Below, piece by piece: positions 33,838-42,747 of a DNA stretch of 64,000 bases. The stretch spans positions 124,001 to 188,000 of the forward strand of contig CAVXBV010000012.1 in assembly GCA_963760125.1 (NCBI GenBank), given 5' to 3'. The notes under the pieces were generated by a model that saw nothing but the letters and a program-made list of their open reading frames with translations, made no database searches and was not told the DNA's origin. A program made the translations under genes and the position numbers. Origin of the DNA: RYN-111 sp963760125 (GTDB lineage: Bacteria > Actinomycetota > Actinomycetes > Mycobacteriales > SCTD01). How positions within the stretch are numbered: position 1 is the stretch's first letter; every line of letters starts with the position of its first letter.

Positions 33838-34644
33838 CTACACCGGTCGGCGGCCGAGCACCCAGCAACCGACCGCAGCGGCTGCAGCGATGTTGAGCGA
33901 GTCGACGCCCCCGGCCATCGCGATCCCGACGCGGTGGTCAGCGGCGAGCATCGCGTCCTCGGTCAGACCCGGCCCCTCGGCCCCCAGCAGGAGCGCTGCC
34001 CTGTCCTCGGCCGAGAGCCGTACCTCCCCCAGGGCGAGGTCGGCGCTCGGGGTCATCGCCAGCACCCGGAAGCCTGCGCTCCGCACGACGTCCACTCCTT
34101 CGGGGAAGGCGGGCAGGTAGGCGTAGGGAAGGGCGAAGACCTCACCCATGCTCACCCGCACCGCCCGTCGGTAGAGCGGGTCGCAGCAGGTGGGGCTGAG
34201 GAGCACGGCGTCCATGCCCAAGCCGGCCGCACTCCGGAACACCGCCCCGAGGTTGGTCGGGCTGTTCACCCCTTCGAGCACCAGCACACGCGTGCTGGCG
34301 CTGAGGACGTCCACCGCTGCGCGGGGGGCCGGCCGGTCGAAGGAGGCCAGCGCCCCGCGGTGGACGTGGAACCCCGTGAGGTCGTGGAGGATGTCCATCG
34401 AGGCGACGTACGTCGGGCAGGGGACGTCCTGGAGCTCAGGCAGCAGGTCCTCGGCCCGGCTGGGCGCCATGAGGAACGACCGCGGACGGCAGCCGGCCTC
34501 CAGCGCGCGCCGCATCACCAGCTGGCCCTCGGCGATGAAGAAGCCGCCTTCGGGCTCGTGCTTGAGCCGACGGGTCACGTCGGTGAGCCCGACGTAGTCG
34601 GCGAGGCGCGGATCGGCCGCGTCAGTGATGATCTCCTGCGTCAC
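33838..34644 (-). CDS. SpoU/TrmH-family RNA 2'-O-methyltransferase
   Basis: A 268-residue SPOUT methyltransferase. The start is a GTG at 34644 overlapping the upstream flavin oxidoreductase stop (GTGA). The N-terminal RNA-recognition part is GGFFIAEGQLVMRRALEAG; the methyltransferase core carries LEGVNSPTNLGAVFRSAAGLGMDAVLL, LLLGAEGPGLTEDAM and DSLNIAAAAAVG, the three SpoU motifs, with a trefoil-knot SAM site. It modifies rRNA or tRNA ribose; the exact site is unknown. Confidence 0.85.
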   Translation of the reverse strand: MTQEIITDAADPRLADYVGLTDVTRRLKHEPEGGFFIAEGQLVMRRALEAGCRPRSFLMAPSRAEDLLPELQDVPCPTYVASMDILHDLTGFHVHRGALASFDRPAPRAAVDVLSASTRVLVLEGVNSPTNLGAVFRSAAGLGMDAVLLSPTCCDPLYRRAVRVSMGEVFALPYAYLPAFPEGVDVVRSAGFRVLAMTPSADLALGEVRLSAEDRAALLLGAEGPGLTEDAMLAADHRVGIAMAGGVDSLNIAAAAAVGCWVLGRRPV

Positions 34645-35696
34645 GGGCGCGCGCGCTCGTACTGCGGCGGCCACGGGATGCTGTCGCCGAGCTCGGCCGC
34701 GGCGCGCAGTGGCCAGTGCGGGTCGCGCAGCAGCTCGCGGGCCAGCAGGACGGCGTCGGCGTCCCCGGCTTCGAGGACCTTCTCAGCCTGCGCGGGCTCG
34801 GTGATCAGCCCGACGGCCGCGGTGGGGATCCCCGTTGCCCGCACCGCGGCGGACAGCGGCACCTGGAAGCCAGGGCCCACGGGGATCTGCTGCGAGGGGT
34901 CGAGACCGCCGCTGCTCACGTCCACCAGGTCGACCCCTCGCTCGGCGAGCAGCGGTGCGAGGGCGACACTGTCGTCCAGCGTCCAGCCCCCCTGGGCCCA
35001 GTCGGTGCCGCTGATGCGCACGAACAGCGGGCCCGTGAGGAGCGGCCGCACCGCGTCCACCACCTCCAGGAGCAGCCGGGCCCGACCGGCCAGGTCCCCG
35101 CCGTACGCGTCGGTCCGCTGGTTGGACAGTGGACTGAGGAACTCGTGCAGCAGGTAGCCGTGGGCGGCGTGCAGCTCAACGACCTCGAAGCCGGCGGCGA
35201 CAGAGCGACGCGTCGCGTCGGCGAAGTCGGTCACCACCTTGGCCAGACCTGCCCCGTCCAGGGCGACCGGGTCGGCGAACCGGCCGAACGCGACAGCGCT
35301 CGGACCGACGGTCGGCCAGCCGCCCTCCCCCGCCGGGACGCTCCCCGACCGCTCGTCCCAGGGCCGGTACGTCGAGGCCTTGCGTCCCGCGTGAGCGAGC
35401 TGGATCCCGGGCACGGCGCCCTGACTGCGGACGAACGCCGTGATGCGCGCCCAGGCGCGAGCTTGCTCGTCGTTCCAGATGCCGGTGTCCTGCGGGCTGA
35501 TCCGGCCCTCGGGGCTGATCGCGGTGGCCTCGGTGAGCACCAGGCCCGCTCCGCCGGCCGCCCTGGCGCCCAGGTGCACCAGGTGCCAGTCGTCGGGCAT
35601 GCCGTCGACGGCGGAGTACATGCACATCGGGCTCACGAACACCCGGTTCCGGAAGGTGGTGTCGCGCAGGGTCAAGGGCGAGAAGAGTTGGCTCAC
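34641..35696 (-). CDS. NADH:flavin oxidoreductase, YqjM-type old yellow enzyme
   Basis: A 351-residue FMN TIM-barrel protein. FRNRVFVSPMCMYSA is the YqjM-type Cys-containing N-terminal motif; LAHAGRKAS and HAAHGYLLHEFLSPLSNQRTDAYGG hold the ligands of FMN and the His pair that binds the substrate carbonyl; GLITEPAQAEKVLEAGDADAVLLAR closes the barrel. It reduces activated alkenes such as 2-enals and enones using NADPH. It heads the three-gene run; the YqjM lineage often responds to oxidative stress. Confidence 0.9.
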   Translation of the reverse strand: MSQLFSPLTLRDTTFRNRVFVSPMCMYSAVDGMPDDWHLVHLGARAAGGAGLVLTEATAISPEGRISPQDTGIWNDEQARAWARITAFVRSQGAVPGIQLAHAGRKASTYRPWDERSGSVPAGEGGWPTVGPSAVAFGRFADPVALDGAGLAKVVTDFADATRRSVAAGFEVVELHAAHGYLLHEFLSPLSNQRTDAYGGDLAGRARLLLEVVDAVRPLLTGPLFVRISGTDWAQGGWTLDDSVALAPLLAERGVDLVDVSSGGLDPSQQIPVGPGFQVPLSAAVRATGIPTAAVGLITEPAQAEKVLEAGDADAVLLARELLRDPHWPLRAAAELGDSIPWPPQYERARP

Positions 35697-35786
35697 GACC
35701 GGCCCAACCCCGGACGTGGTCGGGTCTGTTCCGGTGACGCCGCTAGAGTTGCTCGCGTCACGTCAGCAGCAGCGGGAGGCATCACC

Positions 35787-35972
35787 ATGGCCGGCGGCCA
35801 CAACGTCAAGACGACCTCCTGGGTCACGGTCGCGCTCATCGTCATCGCGAGCGTCCTTCTGGGCTTCGCCCTGCCGATGGGCTCGCTCGTCCTCGCCGTC
35901 CTCGGCGGGATCGTCCTGGTCGCGGGCATCGTCATGGCGATGGTCTTCCGCCTCATGGACGACGCCTACTAG
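35787..35972 (+). CDS. Two-TM small membrane protein, 61 residues
   Basis: ATG at 35787 is preceded by GGGAGG at 35774-35779. The product has two hydrophobic helices, roughly 10-28 (WVTVALIVIASVLLGFAL) and 32-53 (GSLVLAVLGGIVLVAGIVMAM), joined by a short proline turn, with a small acidic tail MDDAY. No family is recognised; the topology resembles small actinobacterial membrane peptides. It is divergent from the OYE run and converges on the helicase gene with 4 bp between stops. Clean ribosome binding site and hydrophobic pattern support a real gene. Confidence 0.65.
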   Translation: MAGGHNVKTTSWVTVALIVIASVLLGFALPMGSLVLAVLGGIVLVAGIVMAMVFRLMDDAY

Positions 35973-35976
35973 CTCG

Positions 35977-37686
35977 TCACCGGCGCTCGCGCGCCCAGCC
36001 CCGCATCGTGTCGATGCGGTCCTGCAGCTGCTGCGCGGTCGCCTGGGCGGACGGCGGACCGCCGCACGCCGACCGGAGCTCGGCATGCACCGTCCCGTGC
36101 GGCTTGCTGGTCCGGTGGTGCCACGCGCCGACCAGGCCGTTCAGCTCCTTGCGCAGGCCCGAGAGCACCTCGAAGGCGGTGGCCTCGCGGGCCGCAGGCT
36201 CGGGGACCTTCGGGGCGTTGCGCAGCTGCTTGGCCTGGTGCTGCTGCAGCAGCACCGCCACCTGCTCGGGGGCGAGCAGGCCCGGCAGTCCGAGGAAGTC
36301 CTGCTCGTCGTCGCTGCCGAGGGCCGCGCCGCTGCTGTACTCCCCGCCGTCGTAGATGACGCGGTCGAGGTGCGCCGACGCCTGCAGCGCGATGAAGCCG
36401 GGTTCGTCCTCGCCCTCCTTCTCAGTGCGGTTGGCCGCCGCGAGCAGCTCGTCGGCCAGGAACTGGTCCTTGGCCGGGCCGTCGAGGGCGTGGTCGCGCT
36501 CGACCTCCATCTCGGACGCCAGCGCCAGCAGCACCGGGACAGAGGGCAGGAACACGCTGGCGGTCTCCCCCGGCCGGCGCGCACGGACGAAGCGCCCCAC
36601 GGCCTGGGCGAAGAACAGCGGCGTCTGGACGCTCGTGGCGTAGACCCCGACGGCGAGCCGCGGGAGGTCGACGCCCTCGGAGACCATCCGCACGGCCACC
36701 AACCAGCGGTCCGTGGACTCGCCGAAGCCGGCGATCTTCCTGGACGCGCCCGGGTCGTCCGAGAGCACGACCGTCGGGGCGGTGCCGGTGATCCCCTCGA
36801 GCAGCTCGGCGTAGAGCCTGGCGCTCTTGTGGTCACTGGCGATGACCATCGCCCCGGCGTCCGGGACCCCCCGACGGACCTCGGTGAGGCGTCGGTCGGC
36901 AGCGGCGAGCACCGCGGGCATCCAGTCGCCGTGCGGGTCGAGGGCGGTGCGCCAGGCGTGGGCGGTCTGCTCCACCGTGAGGGGTTCACCTAGCGTGGCG
37001 GTGATCTCGTCGCCGGCGCGGGTCTTCCACGTCGCCGTGCCGGAGTACGCCATGAACAGGACCGGGCGCACGACGCCGTCGCGCAGGGCCGCGCCGTACC
37101 CGTAGGAGTGGTCGGCGGCTGATCGGGTGATGCCGTCGCCCCCGCGCTCGTAGCGCACGAACGGGATCGGGTTGGTGTCCGACCGGAACGGCGTGCCCGT
37201 CAGGGAGAGTCGGCGGGTGGCCGGCTCGAAGGCCTCCCGGACGGCGTCGCCCCAGGAGAGCGCGTCTCCGGCGTGGTGCACCTCGTCCAGGATGACCAAG
37301 GTGCGGCGTCGCTCCGTGCGGGCGCGGTGCAGCAGCGGGTGGGCGGCGACGCCGGCGTAGGTGACGACGACGCCGTGGTAGTCGGCGCTCGTGGCTCCCA
37401 TGGCGTTCGTGAAGCCCGGGTCGAGGCTGATGCCCATGCGCGCGGCGGCCTGCGACCACTGGCTCTTCAGGTGCTCGGTCGGGGCGACCACGGTCACGGC
37501 CTGAACGGCCCCCGTGGCGAGCAGCTCGGCGGCGATGCGCAGCGCGAAGGTCGTCTTGCCGGCGCCGGGCGTCGCCACGGCGAGGAAGTCACGGGGGTTG
37601 CTCCGCAGGTAGCTCACCAGGGCAGTGCGCTGCCAGGACCGGAGCGGGGCCGTCTCGGGGGGTGGCGCGGATTGCGGGGCGGTCAC
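35977..37686 (-). CDS. DEVH-box helicase (superfamily 2)
   Basis: A 569-residue SF2 helicase. Start is the GTG at 37686, close to an AAAGAGA. Motif I is ATPGAGKTTFALRIA; motif II is LVILDEVHHAGD (DEVH); motif III is RLSLTGTPF; the C-terminal RecA domain has SEGVDLPRLAVGV and QAVGRFVRAR as motif VI. Similar actinobacterial DEAD-like helicases and XPB-like proteins are known, but this size (569 residues) and the acid-rich tail are not specific. It probably acts on DNA with ATP; partner pathway unknown. Confidence 0.8.
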   Translation of the reverse strand: MTAPQSAPPPETAPLRSWQRTALVSYLRSNPRDFLAVATPGAGKTTFALRIAAELLATGAVQAVTVVAPTEHLKSQWSQAAARMGISLDPGFTNAMGATSADYHGVVVTYAGVAAHPLLHRARTERRRTLVILDEVHHAGDALSWGDAVREAFEPATRRLSLTGTPFRSDTNPIPFVRYERGGDGITRSAADHSYGYGAALRDGVVRPVLFMAYSGTATWKTRAGDEITATLGEPLTVEQTAHAWRTALDPHGDWMPAVLAAADRRLTEVRRGVPDAGAMVIASDHKSARLYAELLEGITGTAPTVVLSDDPGASRKIAGFGESTDRWLVAVRMVSEGVDLPRLAVGVYATSVQTPLFFAQAVGRFVRARRPGETASVFLPSVPVLLALASEMEVERDHALDGPAKDQFLADELLAAANRTEKEGEDEPGFIALQASAHLDRVIYDGGEYSSGAALGSDDEQDFLGLPGLLAPEQVAVLLQQHQAKQLRNAPKVPEPAAREATAFEVLSGLRKELNGLVGAWHHRTSKPHGTVHAELRSACGGPPSAQATAQQLQDRIDTMRGWARERR

Positions 37687-37918
37687 GATCTCTTTCCGGT
37701 CGTACGTGCGGACAGCGACCCGTGGGGAAGGGCGGGTCCGGCAGTCGCCCACCCTAGGCGACCCACGGCAGATGACCTGGGGGCGACGCGCCGACACCGC
37801 GGACTCACCCGGAGCGTGGGGCTTTCTTGTCGATCAAGGGTTAGAGATCGGTTGCACAGGGGCATCAGTCCGTCACGCACGCACACCTCGGTGCAGCCCA
37901 CGACTAAGGGAGATCCCC

Positions 37919-38065
37919 GTGATCGCGCTCGGCCTCATTCTGCTTCTGATCGGTCTCCTCGTGAGCGGGGCGAAGATCCTGTTCACCATCGGCCTGATCC
38001 TGCTGCTCGTCGGCCTCGTCCTGAACTTCGTCCCCGTGGGCGGTACGCGACGACGCGTCTTCTGA
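37919..38065 (+). CDS. Small hydrophobic membrane protein, 48 residues (DUF6131-like)
   Basis: GTG at 37919 follows AAGGGAGA by 6 bases. The product is almost all membrane: IALGLILLLIGLLVSG, then ILFTIGLILLLVGLVLNFV, ending in VGGTRRRVF. The LGLILLLIG and IGLILLLVG repeats are the DUF6131 style, a group of tiny hydrophobic actinobacterial proteins of unknown role. It is followed at 14 bp by a strong hairpin, and the 232-bp region upstream is free of other genes, which supports an independent short transcript. Confidence 0.7.
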   Translation: MIALGLILLLIGLLVSGAKILFTIGLILLLVGLVLNFVPVGGTRRRVF

Positions 38066-38078
38066 CGTACGCGAATCG

Positions 38079-38118
38079 AGCGAAGAGGGCGGTCCCCACG
38101 GGGATCGCCCTCTTCGCT
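38079..38118 (+). terminator. Strong hairpin between the small membrane gene and DUF3097 (may act on both strands)
   Basis: AGCGAAGAGGGCGGTCCCC (38079-38097) pairs with the segment 38101-38118 to give about an 18-bp stem with one G-U pair and a 4-base loop. It lies 14 bp after the stop of the + gene and 23 bp beyond the stop of the convergent DUF3097 gene. No T-tract follows, as is common in actinobacteria. Confidence 0.8.
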
Positions 38119-38140
38119 GTTCCCGGCCGTCAACAGCCCG

Positions 38141-38938
38141 TCAGCCCGCCGGCTCGGTCACGAAGTCGATGAGCATCTCCATCGAGCGCAGCAGCGGCAC
38201 CTCGACGTCGCTCCAGGTGTCCACGGCGGCCAGGACCCGCTTCCAGCCCTCCCAGGGTTCACCCCAGCCGAGCGCAGCGCACACGCCCTCCTTCCAGGGA
38301 GTGCCCCTCGGGACCACCGGCCAGGCAGGGATGCCCAGCGCCGCCGGCTTCACCGCCTGCCAGACGTCGACGTACGGGTGGCCCGTCACCAGCACGTGGG
38401 GGCTCGTCACTCCGGCGACCACGCGACTCTCCTTGGTGCCTTCGAGCAGGTGATCGACGAGCACGCCGAGCCGCCGCGCAGGTCCGGGGTCGAAGGCCCG
38501 CACGAGGGACGCGAGGTCGTCGATGCCGTCCAGCGGTTCGACGACGACGCCCTCGACGCGCAGGTCGTGGCCCCAGACCCGCTCGACCAGTTCCGCGTCG
38601 TGCCGGCCCTCGACCCAGATCCGGCTCGCCCTGGCGACACGTGCCACGTGGCCGACCACCGGCACCGACCCGCTCGCGGTACGGCGCGGAGCGGGGGCAC
38701 TGGCCGCGCTGGCCCGCACCAGGGTGATCGGCGCTCCCTCGTGCAGGAACACGCCGAGGGGGAAGACCCGGACCTTGCCGCGACGGTCCTCGAGGCTGAC
38801 GTTCTCCTTGTCGCACGCGACGACGGCGCCGCAGAAGCCGGAGAGGACCTCCTCGAGCACCATCCCCGGCACGGCGGGAGCGGCGGGAGCGGGCACCCGC
38901 TTCGGCGGGGACAGGTCGATGCCGTCGTAGGAACGCAC
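38141..38938 (-). CDS. DUF3097 family protein
   Basis: A 265-residue protein with the hallmarks of DUF3097: KRVPAPAAPAVPGMVLEEVLSGFCGAVVACDKENVSLEDRRGKVRVFPL, then ASRIWVEGRHDAELVERVWGHDLRVEGVVVEPLDG, LGVLVDHLLEGTKESRV and HVLVTGHPYVDVWQAVKP. The WVEGRHDAEL...G-V-V-V-E and VLVDHL blocks look like a TOPRIM-type acidic core, suggesting nucleic-acid or phosphate chemistry, as proposed for the family but not shown. It is widely kept in actinobacteria. Divergent from the gene at 39019 with 80 bp between. Confidence 0.85.
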   Translation of the reverse strand: MRSYDGIDLSPPKRVPAPAAPAVPGMVLEEVLSGFCGAVVACDKENVSLEDRRGKVRVFPLGVFLHEGAPITLVRASAASAPAPRRTASGSVPVVGHVARVARASRIWVEGRHDAELVERVWGHDLRVEGVVVEPLDGIDDLASLVRAFDPGPARRLGVLVDHLLEGTKESRVVAGVTSPHVLVTGHPYVDVWQAVKPAALGIPAWPVVPRGTPWKEGVCAALGWGEPWEGWKRVLAAVDTWSDVEVPLLRSMEMLIDFVTEPAG

Positions 38939-39018
38939 CCTGTGACGCTAGGTGACCTCGCCGCGGTGGACGGACTCCGACACACCCCGCTCGGGGGCCC
39001 CGGGTCCCGTCGCCCGTA

Positions 39019-39822
39019 GTGTCGACGGTCGTGCCGACCTCCCCACCTGCGCCGCCGCGCAGCGCCCTCCTGGCGTGCTGGTTGAGCGCGTGGCTCGCTG
39101 GTGAGGCGTCGCTGCCGGAGCTGGTGGAGCGGGCCACCGCGCTGGACGAGGCGCATGTCGTGACCGGGTTGTGGATCGACGACCTCGATCTCGAGCAGGC
39201 GGCAGCGCGGCTGCGGGCCGACGGCGTCCTGCGGGCACGAGTCCTCCTACCGGCTCCCGGCGACCCCCTCGGGCTGCCAGGGCCGGGACCCTTCACCACG
39301 GCGGCGTTGGCGGCCGGGGAGGGCGTCCTCGCGCTGGCTGCGGACGGCTCGGGCACCGGCCTGGTCCCCCAGCTGACCAGCCACGGCACGGACCTGGACG
39401 GGACCGTCACGACGGTGACGTGGGCGACCTGGCCGGTCTCGGCGGTGGGCCCCGACCAAGGTCCGTTCCTGCACGAGGCCGAGCACGACCTGCGGCTCGG
39501 GGTGGTCGAGGCTGCTCGAGACCTGGCCGACCTCGATGTCGCTCGCTGGAGCCCGGACGTTGCCGATGCCTTGATGGACCTGCGGGCTGCCGCGCGACGC
39601 GGCATCGACGAGGACGAGCTGCCGCGCTCCTGGCCGCCGCGGGCGCGGGAGGTGCTGGTGCGCACCCGACAGCTCGCCGCGCTCCTGGCCCTGGCCCAGC
39701 GGGATGTGGGAGGTGCGCTCGACGCCCGGCAGGCCGAGGACCGCGACCGCGTGCTGCGCGACCTGGCCCGCGTCGTCCGCCGGGCCCGCGTGGCGGCGTA
39801 CAACGCTGGAGTCGTGGCGTGA
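39019..39822 (+). CDS. Hypothetical protein upstream of and coupled to serB
   Basis: A 267-residue acidic, Ala/Asp-rich cytoplasmic protein. WLSAWLAGEASLPELVERATALDEAHVV and WIDDLDLEQAAARLRADGVLRARVLLPAPGDPLGLPGPGPF make up the N-terminal half; LRDLARVVRRARVAAYNAG ends it. I do not recognise a family. The start is the GTG at 39019 or the GTG at 39031. Its stop overlaps the serB start (GTGA), so it is likely translated with serB; a link to serine metabolism is possible only by context. Confidence 0.65.
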   Translation: MSTVVPTSPPAPPRSALLACWLSAWLAGEASLPELVERATALDEAHVVTGLWIDDLDLEQAAARLRADGVLRARVLLPAPGDPLGLPGPGPFTTAALAAGEGVLALAADGSGTGLVPQLTSHGTDLDGTVTTVTWATWPVSAVGPDQGPFLHEAEHDLRLGVVEAARDLADLDVARWSPDVADALMDLRAAARRGIDEDELPRSWPPRAREVLVRTRQLAALLALAQRDVGGALDARQAEDRDRVLRDLARVVRRARVAAYNAGVVA

Positions 39823-40979
39823 GCCTGCTCGTGACCGTCACAGGGCACGACCACCCCGGCGTCACGGCGACGCTCATGGAGGTCCTGGACCGCTGTGACT
39901 CGGTGGTCGAGGACGTCGAGCAGGTGGTCGTCCACGGGCGGCTCCTGCTGGGCATCGTGATCAGCGGCCCGGGTCATGGCTCCGAGGTGCGCGTTGCTCT
40001 CGCCGACGCAGCGGCAGCGGTCGGCGTCGACGTCGAGTTCGCCGCGCTGGAGGACGAGCAGCAGCCGGTCAGGACCGTCCGGCACCACGTCGTGGTCCTG
40101 GGGGCCCCGCTGCCCCCCGCGGCGCTGGCTGGCGTGGCCCGGCGCCTCGCGGCGTGCGGCGCGAACATCGAGCGGGTCCAGCGGCTCTCGTCCTGGCCGG
40201 CTCAGTCCTTCGAGCTCCTCGTCGCGGGGGGTGAGACCTCGCGGCTGCGCACCGAGCTGGCTGCCGAGGCCGTGGCGCAGCAGGTGGACGTGGCCGTCGA
40301 ACGTGCCTCGATCTACCGGCGGGCTCGGCGGCTGGTGGTCATGGACGTCGACTCCACGCTGGTTCAGGGCGAGGTGATCGAGATGCTTGCGGCCGAGGCC
40401 GGGTGCGAGGCCGAGGTGGCGCGGGTGACCGCCGCCGCGATGGCTGGGGAGCTCGACTTCGAGCAGTCCCTGCGCGCCCGGGTCGCCCTGCTGGCTGGGC
40501 TGCCGGTCGAGGCGGTGGACCGGGTCCGCGCTGCGGTGCGCCTCACCCCGGGCGCCCGGACCCTCGTCCGGACGCTCAAGCGGCTCGGGTGGACCGTCGG
40601 GATCGTCAGCGGCGGCTTCACGGCGGTGACCGACGACCTGCGGGTCGAGCTCGGGCTGGACCACGCGCTCGCCAACGAGCTGGAGATCGAGGACGGGCGT
40701 CTCACCGGAAGGGTCGTGGGTGAGGTCGTCGACCGCGCCGGCAAGGCGGCGGCGCTGCGCCGCTTCGCTCAGGAGGAGGGGCTGCACCCCGAGCAGACCG
40801 TCGCGATCGGTGACGGGGCGAACGACCTCGACATGCTCGCTGCGGCAGGACTGGGCATCGCCTTCAACGCCAAGCCAGTCGTGCGCGACGCAGCCGACGC
40901 CGCGCTGTCGGTGCCGTTCCTGGACGCGGTCCTGTTCCTGCTGGGCATCCCGCGCGACGAGGTCGAGCAGGCCCGCTAG
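39819..40979 (+). CDS. serB: Phosphoserine phosphatase SerB with two N-terminal ACT domains
   Basis: A 386-residue protein of SerB2 type. The ACT domains cover about 1-80 (VTVTGHDHPGVTATLMEVLDRC) and 90-165; they bind serine and regulate activity. The HAD phosphatase follows: DVDST (around 176-180) with the nucleophilic Asp, GIVSGGFTAVTD with the second motif, and GDGANDLDMLAAAG as motif IV for Mg2+. It catalyses the last step of serine synthesis, hydrolysis of O-phosphoserine. GTG at 39819 overlaps the upstream stop. The stop abuts the ferrochelatase stop through TAGCTA. Confidence 0.9.
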   Translation: MSLLVTVTGHDHPGVTATLMEVLDRCDSVVEDVEQVVVHGRLLLGIVISGPGHGSEVRVALADAAAAVGVDVEFAALEDEQQPVRTVRHHVVVLGAPLPPAALAGVARRLAACGANIERVQRLSSWPAQSFELLVAGGETSRLRTELAAEAVAQQVDVAVERASIYRRARRLVVMDVDSTLVQGEVIEMLAAEAGCEAEVARVTAAAMAGELDFEQSLRARVALLAGLPVEAVDRVRAAVRLTPGARTLVRTLKRLGWTVGIVSGGFTAVTDDLRVELGLDHALANELEIEDGRLTGRVVGEVVDRAGKAAALRRFAQEEGLHPEQTVAIGDGANDLDMLAAAGLGIAFNAKPVVRDAADAALSVPFLDAVLFLLGIPRDEVEQAR

Positions 40980-41990
40980 CTAGCGGCGTCGGGGCGCCGG
41001 GCAGCACCGGGCGGGACAGCGGTCGTGGGTCGCGATCGCCCCGTGCGAGGCGCGCTCGGGTCCGCCGGACGCCCGTTCGAGCACCAGGTCTGCGAGCATC
41101 GCGACGAACTGCGGGTCGGTGCCGACGGTGGCCGCCCTGCGCAGCGTCATCCCGAGGCCGCCTGCCGTCGCGGCTGCTTCCCGGTCGAGGTCGTAGAGCA
41201 CCTCGACGTGGTCGCTGGTGAAACCGATCGGGACGAGCACGACCTCCGAGACGCCCTGCTCGGCAAGCGATCGCAGGTGGTCGTTCACGTCCGGCTCCAG
41301 CCAGGGAACGCTGGGGGGCCCGCTGCGCGACTGGAACGCCAGGTCCCAGGGCCGCTCCCCTGCCACCTGAGCGGCCGCGTGTCGCAGCGCCCCGACGTAG
41401 GCCCCGCCGTCCGGGCCGCTGGTGTCCGCGCTGACCTGGGGGATGGAGTGCGCGGTGAAGACCAGCCGGCCCCCGGGCAGTCCCGCCGCGTCGACGTTGC
41501 GGCGCATCGGCGCCAGGAAGCCCTCCTCGGCGTAGTAGTGCCGCACCTTGGTCACCCGTGGACCGCCAGGGAGCAGGGAGCGCCAGACGTCCTCGCGGTA
41601 CTGCCGGCACCCGCTGTACGACGGGAAGGCGGACGTCACCACCGCGAGCGCGTGACGACGGCCGTCGTCGGTCATCTGCTGCAGCGTGCCCGGCAGCAAC
41701 GGGCGCCAGTTGCGGTTGCCCCAGTAGACCGGGAGGTCAGGCAGCGCGGCCTGGAGCGCCGCCTGCAAGGCGCGGCACTGCGCGTTGAGCGGGCTCACGC
41801 CGCCGAACACGTCGAGGTAGTGCGCTGCCACCTCGTCGAGGCGCGCGGCCGGGATGTCACGTCCGCGCGTCACGTTCGCCAGGAACGGCCGGACGTCCTC
41901 AGGTCCCTCGGGTCCGCCGAAGCCCACGAGCAGGACGCAGTCGACAGGTGGCGGGTCCAGGGGCGGGGTGTCCAGGTCGAGGTCGCTCAT
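40980..41990 (-). CDS. cpfC: Ferrochelatase (coproporphyrin type) with [2Fe-2S]-type cysteines
   Basis: A 336-residue class II chelatase that inserts Fe2+ into the porphyrin; in actinobacteria the substrate is coproporphyrin III. Start ATG at 41990. TAHSIP (His181) and HVEVLYDLD (Glu263) are the metal/porphyrin residues. Cys128 in SGCRQY and Cys325, Cys329, Cys330 near the C-terminus match the four-Cys cluster pattern of M. tuberculosis ferrochelatase. Divergent from the SDR gene (37 bp). No other haem genes are next to it. Confidence 0.88.
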   Translation of the reverse strand: MSDLDLDTPPLDPPPVDCVLLVGFGGPEGPEDVRPFLANVTRGRDIPAARLDEVAAHYLDVFGGVSPLNAQCRALQAALQAALPDLPVYWGNRNWRPLLPGTLQQMTDDGRRHALAVVTSAFPSYSGCRQYREDVWRSLLPGGPRVTKVRHYYAEEGFLAPMRRNVDAAGLPGGRLVFTAHSIPQVSADTSGPDGGAYVGALRHAAAQVAGERPWDLAFQSRSGPPSVPWLEPDVNDHLRSLAEQGVSEVVLVPIGFTSDHVEVLYDLDREAAATAGGLGMTLRRAATVGTDPQFVAMLADLVLERASGGPERASHGAIATHDRCPARCCPAPRRR

Positions 41991-42027
41991 CGTCGGGTCA
42001 GTCTGCCCGTTCCGTAGGCTCCTCGGC

Positions 42028-42747
42028 ATGTCGAAGGTCGCTCTGGTCACAGGCTCGTCCTCAGGGATCGGCGCCGCGATCGCGCACCGCCTCGCCGCCG
42101 AGGGCCTGCACGTCGTCGTCAACAGCCGCACGAGCGTCGCTGAGGGCCGCTCCGTCGCGTCGGCGGTGGGCGGGTCCTACCTGCAGGCCGATGTCGGTGA
42201 CGAGGCGGCCGCGCAGGGTCTGATCGCCGCCGTGCTCGAGGCACACGGTCGGCTCGACGTCCTGGTCAACAACGCCGGCACGACCGAGGTGATCCCGCAC
42301 GGCGACCTCGCCGCCGCGACGCCGGACGTCTGGCGGCGGCTGTACGAGGTCAATGTCATCGCGCCGTTCGTCCTCGTGACCGCCGCTGAGCAGGCCCTGC
42401 GCGACGTCCAGGGCTGCGTCGTCAACGTCTCGTCGCTCGCCGGCGTGAAGCCCACCGGCTCTTCGATCCCCTACGCGGCCAGCAAGGCTGCGCTGAACCA
42501 CCAGACGCGGCTGCTGGCGAAGGCGCTCGGCCCGGACGTCCGGGTCAACGCGGTGGCCCCGGGCCTCATCGACACCCCGTGGACCCAGGACTGGGACGAC
42601 CTGCGCGGCCTGGTCTCCGCGATGGCGCCGTTGCGGCGGACGGGAACCCCGGAGGACGTCGCCGAGATGGTGGCGGCGCTGGTCCGGTCGACGTACGTCA
42701 CCGGCGAGGTCGTGGTGCTCGACGGCGGTCTCGGGCTGCTGCCGTGA
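42028..42747 (+). CDS. Short-chain dehydrogenase/reductase (FabG-like)
   Basis: A 239-residue classical SDR: VALVTGSSSGIGAAIAHRL, NNAGTTEV, VVNVSSLAGVKPTGSSIPYAASKAALN with Ser and the YxxxK, and the typical ending GEVVVLDGGLGLLP. Substrate unknown; 3-oxoacyl or sugar alcohol are both possible. It is divergent from the ferrochelatase and overlaps the next gene (GTGA). Confidence 0.85.
   Translation: MSKVALVTGSSSGIGAAIAHRLAAEGLHVVVNSRTSVAEGRSVASAVGGSYLQADVGDEAAAQGLIAAVLEAHGRLDVLVNNAGTTEVIPHGDLAAATPDVWRRLYEVNVIAPFVLVTAAEQALRDVQGCVVNVSSLAGVKPTGSSIPYAASKAALNHQTRLLAKALGPDVRVNAVAPGLIDTPWTQDWDDLRGLVSAMAPLRRTGTPEDVAEMVAALVRSTYVTGEVVVLDGGLGLLP

Noticed and set aside
38259..40787. 842-codon minus-strand frame opposite serB
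   Set aside because: Composition is that of a shadow; serB and its upstream gene on the + strand have clear motifs.
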